A model generated the notes under the pieces. That model was not told the origin of the DNA and searched no databases. It was given only the letters and a program-made list of their open reading frames with translations. A stretch of 64,000 bases of DNA. It comes from Candidatus Methylophosphatis roskildensis. Its GTDB lineage: Bacteria > Pseudomonadota > Gammaproteobacteria > Burkholderiales > Rhodocyclaceae. Below, in pieces: positions 62,534-64,000 of this stretch. The DNA is taken from positions 310,001-374,000 of the forward strand of contig JADJEV010000001.1 in assembly GCA_016708905.1 (NCBI GenBank). Direction: 5' to 3'. Within the stretch, counting starts at the first letter, position 1; the number at the start of each line of letters is the position of its first letter. The position numbers and the translations under genes are program-made.

Positions 62534-62585
62534 TTCTTTCAAACGATTATAGGCTTTGAAAGAAAGCGGTCAATTTCTTTCAAAG
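62534..62585 (-). promoter_or_regulatory. fic promoter overlapped by a 12-bp inverted repeat operator
   Basis: On the minus strand TTGACC (62573-62568) and a perfect TATAAT (62551-62546) are 16 bp apart, pointing to the Fic gene. CTTTGAAAGAAA (62554-62565) and TTTCTTTCAAAG (62574-62585) form a perfect inverted repeat whose spacer holds the -35. A third half site, TTCTTTCAAA, is at 62534. A bound repressor would block the promoter. The winged helix of the Fic protein is the natural candidate. Confidence 0.65.
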
Positions 62586-62627
62586 CCGCGCGAACTCTGA
62601 AAGTTTCTTGCCGTTCCAGCGACGCGC

Positions 62628-64000
62628 TCAGCCGGCGCTGGCGATATAGCGGCCGGGGCCGGCTTCGCGGGCGCGGCCCAGCGCCACGAGGGTTTCGATG
62701 ATCGGCGGCAGGCGCTTTCTCCACTTGCCGCGGCCGCTGAAATGCGCGGCCAGCTCGTCGAGCGATTGCGCGGCCGCGGCCTGCGCGAGTACGCCGGCCA
62801 CCGCCGCCACCTGCGCCGGAAGCTCTGCCGGCCACGCGAGTCGGCCCGGCCTGGAAACCGCATGGACAAGCGCTCCTGGCGCGGCATGTTCTGACAGGTC
62901 CAGCCCGCCTTGCTCTGCGGCCGGCACTGCCTGTGAGGCGCACTGGTATTCGGGTCTGAGCCAATGCACGTCGCCGTTGGCTTCCTGTACGGCACGCAAG
63001 GCATTCAGCGCCACGAGCCGCGCCAGCACTTGATCTCGGCCTGCCTCGCTGCGCAGCGTGCCCGCCAGATCGTCCCAGCCGTAGGCGGACAGCACTTCGC
63101 GGTCGATTTCGTCGTGCAGCGCGGCCAGCACGCCGACCAGTCCGGCGTCGTGAATCGCCCGCTCCTTGGCCGACACCGGCCGGCCGGCGCGCAGCGCTTC
63201 GAGCACGTTGTACATCTGCGTCAGCGTGATGCTGGTCGAAGCCTGCACGCGCTTGCGATGCACATCGAGCTCCTCGGCGAGCGCGCGGATGCGGGATTGT
63301 TGGTCGGGCGTGGCGTCGGGGAAGGGATAGGGCGCGAAGCAGGTCGTGTTCGTCCAGGTCGGGCGGTCTTCAAGCGTGCCTCCAGCTCGCAGCGCCCACA
63401 GCGCATGGACGGTACTGGAAAGGACGCCGAGCACGTAAGCGTCGTCGCAGCAGATCGCATAGAGCTTGTGGTCCGGGCAGAACGGCAAGTCGAAGAAACT
63501 GAACACGCGGTGCTTTGACGTCTCTGGGGTGAGGATGATTCGCTTCATCCCCGACCAAGCCAGTCGCAAGCCGCGGCGTGGTTCACCAAACATCCACCAT
63601 CGATCGCGGTAAGCCTGCCGGTTGTTTTGATCACGCTCCGGCTTCACGCGATCGAGAAGCCACTGGTAAAGCGCGGGATGCTTTTGCCGCGCCTGCTCTG
63701 CGTTGTAGCCGTACAGGTCGATGACGCAGCAGAGTTCGCCACCCTGCATCATGTCGCGTGCATTGCAGTGGAGCTTGATCTCGGATGGCAGATTCGCAAA
63801 GTCGTAGCCGAGCGCCACAACTTCCTCGGGGGACAAGCGAAATCCCTTGCCCACCAGATTCATTCCCTGAAAGCACAAGCCGGCGTTGGCGCGCAGGCGA
63901 TCGACATCACCTATGCTCGTTCCAGTGGTCAAGTCGGCGTGCAGCTTTCCGACGCACTCCGAAATCTTGACCGAAAACTCGCCTTCCTCGGCCGGCGTTT
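62628..64000 (-). CDS. C-terminal part of a large MmeI/YeeA-like DNA methyltransferase, cut by the window edge
   Basis: The frame is open to position 64000 with no start, so the gene runs off the right edge. The visible 457 or so residues read KLHADLTTGTSIGDVDRLRANAG, then CFQGMNLVGKGFRLSPEEV, RRGLRLAWSGMKRIILTPETSKHRVFSFFD, HKLYAICCDDAYVLGVLSST, TCFAPYPFPD and SITLTQMYNVLEALRAGRPV. These resemble the target-recognition and tail region of class I SAM-dependent DNA methyltransferases of the MmeI/YeeA type. The catalytic NPPY region would be to the right. The last 150 residues look like a separate small helical domain. It is likely part of a restriction or defence locus. Confidence 0.75.
   Translation of the reverse strand, partial: TPAEEGEFSVKISECVGKLHADLTTGTSIGDVDRLRANAGLCFQGMNLVGKGFRLSPEEVVALGYDFANLPSEIKLHCNARDMMQGGELCCVIDLYGYNAEQARQKHPALYQWLLDRVKPERDQNNRQAYRDRWWMFGEPRRGLRLAWSGMKRIILTPETSKHRVFSFFDLPFCPDHKLYAICCDDAYVLGVLSSTVHALWALRAGGTLEDRPTWTNTTCFAPYPFPDATPDQQSRIRALAEELDVHRKRVQASTSITLTQMYNVLEALRAGRPVSAKERAIHDAGLVGVLAALHDEIDREVLSAYGWDDLAGTLRSEAGRDQVLARLVALNALRAVQEANGDVHWLRPEYQCASQAVPAAEQGGLDLSEHAAPGALVHAVSRPGRLAWPAELPAQVAAVAGVLAQAAAAQSLDELAAHFSGRGKWRKRLPPIIETLVALGRAREAGPGRYIASAG

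Overview
The window is one contiguous stretch of high-GC proteobacterial chromosome. Gene content and protein style point to a betaproteobacterium, most plausibly of the Rhodocyclales and possibly close to Candidatus Accumulibacter. The evidence is a complete System I cytochrome c maturation operon (ccmA-I), a narK1K2-narK-narGHJI nitrate respiration cluster beside modABC, a DUF3460 protein, the yicC / kinase-PP2C-rph-rdgB-hemW-trmB-thiGS neighbourhood, and an exonuclease/UvrC-type fusion. This assignment is inference; there is no rRNA in the window.

Layout. 1-205 is the 5' end of a type VI secretion tssA gene that runs off the left edge. 373-10374 is a minus-strand operon of a CHAT/TPR protein, a two-partner secretion transporter (TpsB) and a 2034-residue filamentous-haemagglutinin-type exoprotein (TpsA). 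10487-12850 holds gspB and a frameshifted gspA. 13026-20398 is ccmI-H-G-F-E-D-C-B-A. 20473 is a small Rap1a/Tai-type secreted protein. 21116-32320 is narI-J-H-G-narK and a fused narK1K2, diverging from modABC (32668-35256) across a perfect FNR-like palindrome. 35615-41231 is an unusual carbohydrate-linked cluster: a PfkB kinase with a probable CTG start, a phospholipase D-fold protein, an EEP-fold protein with two N-terminal CBM21-like glycogen/starch-binding modules, and a sucrose-phosphate-phosphatase-like HAD enzyme. 41418-53793 is housekeeping: exonuclease-UvrC fusion, relA/spoT, rpoZ, gmk, yicC, a Ser/Thr kinase with a PP2C phosphatase, rph, rdgB, hemW, trmB, thiG and thiS.

53882-56622 is the most striking element. 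A tRNA-Gly(CCC) gene is split in the 3' strand of its anticodon stem by a 2667-bp group II intron with an RT/maturase/HNH ORF, a canonical domain V and a bulged-A domain VI. The intron itself contains a second, complete tRNA-Gly(CCC) gene just upstream of its ORF. Beyond it lie a small lipoprotein, a Mop-domain molybdate-binding protein, tungstate transporter genes tupBCA, a frameshifted ModE/LysR-type regulator, a Fic protein with a clear promoter/operator palindrome, and the C-terminal part of a large MmeI/YeeA-like DNA methyltransferase cut by the right edge.

How the genes fit together. Nitrate reductase needs molybdenum cofactor, so modABC, the Mop protein, tupABC and the ModE-like regulator form a Mo/W supply theme around the nar cluster. 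The ccm operon supplies c-type cytochromes for the same respiratory lifestyle. If the organism is glycogen-accumulating, as Accumulibacter is, the CBM21-EEP/PLD/SPP/PfkB cluster could act at polyglucose granules, but its function is unknown. Two single-base frameshifts, in gspA and the ModE-like gene, lie at short homopolymers and may be sequence errors.
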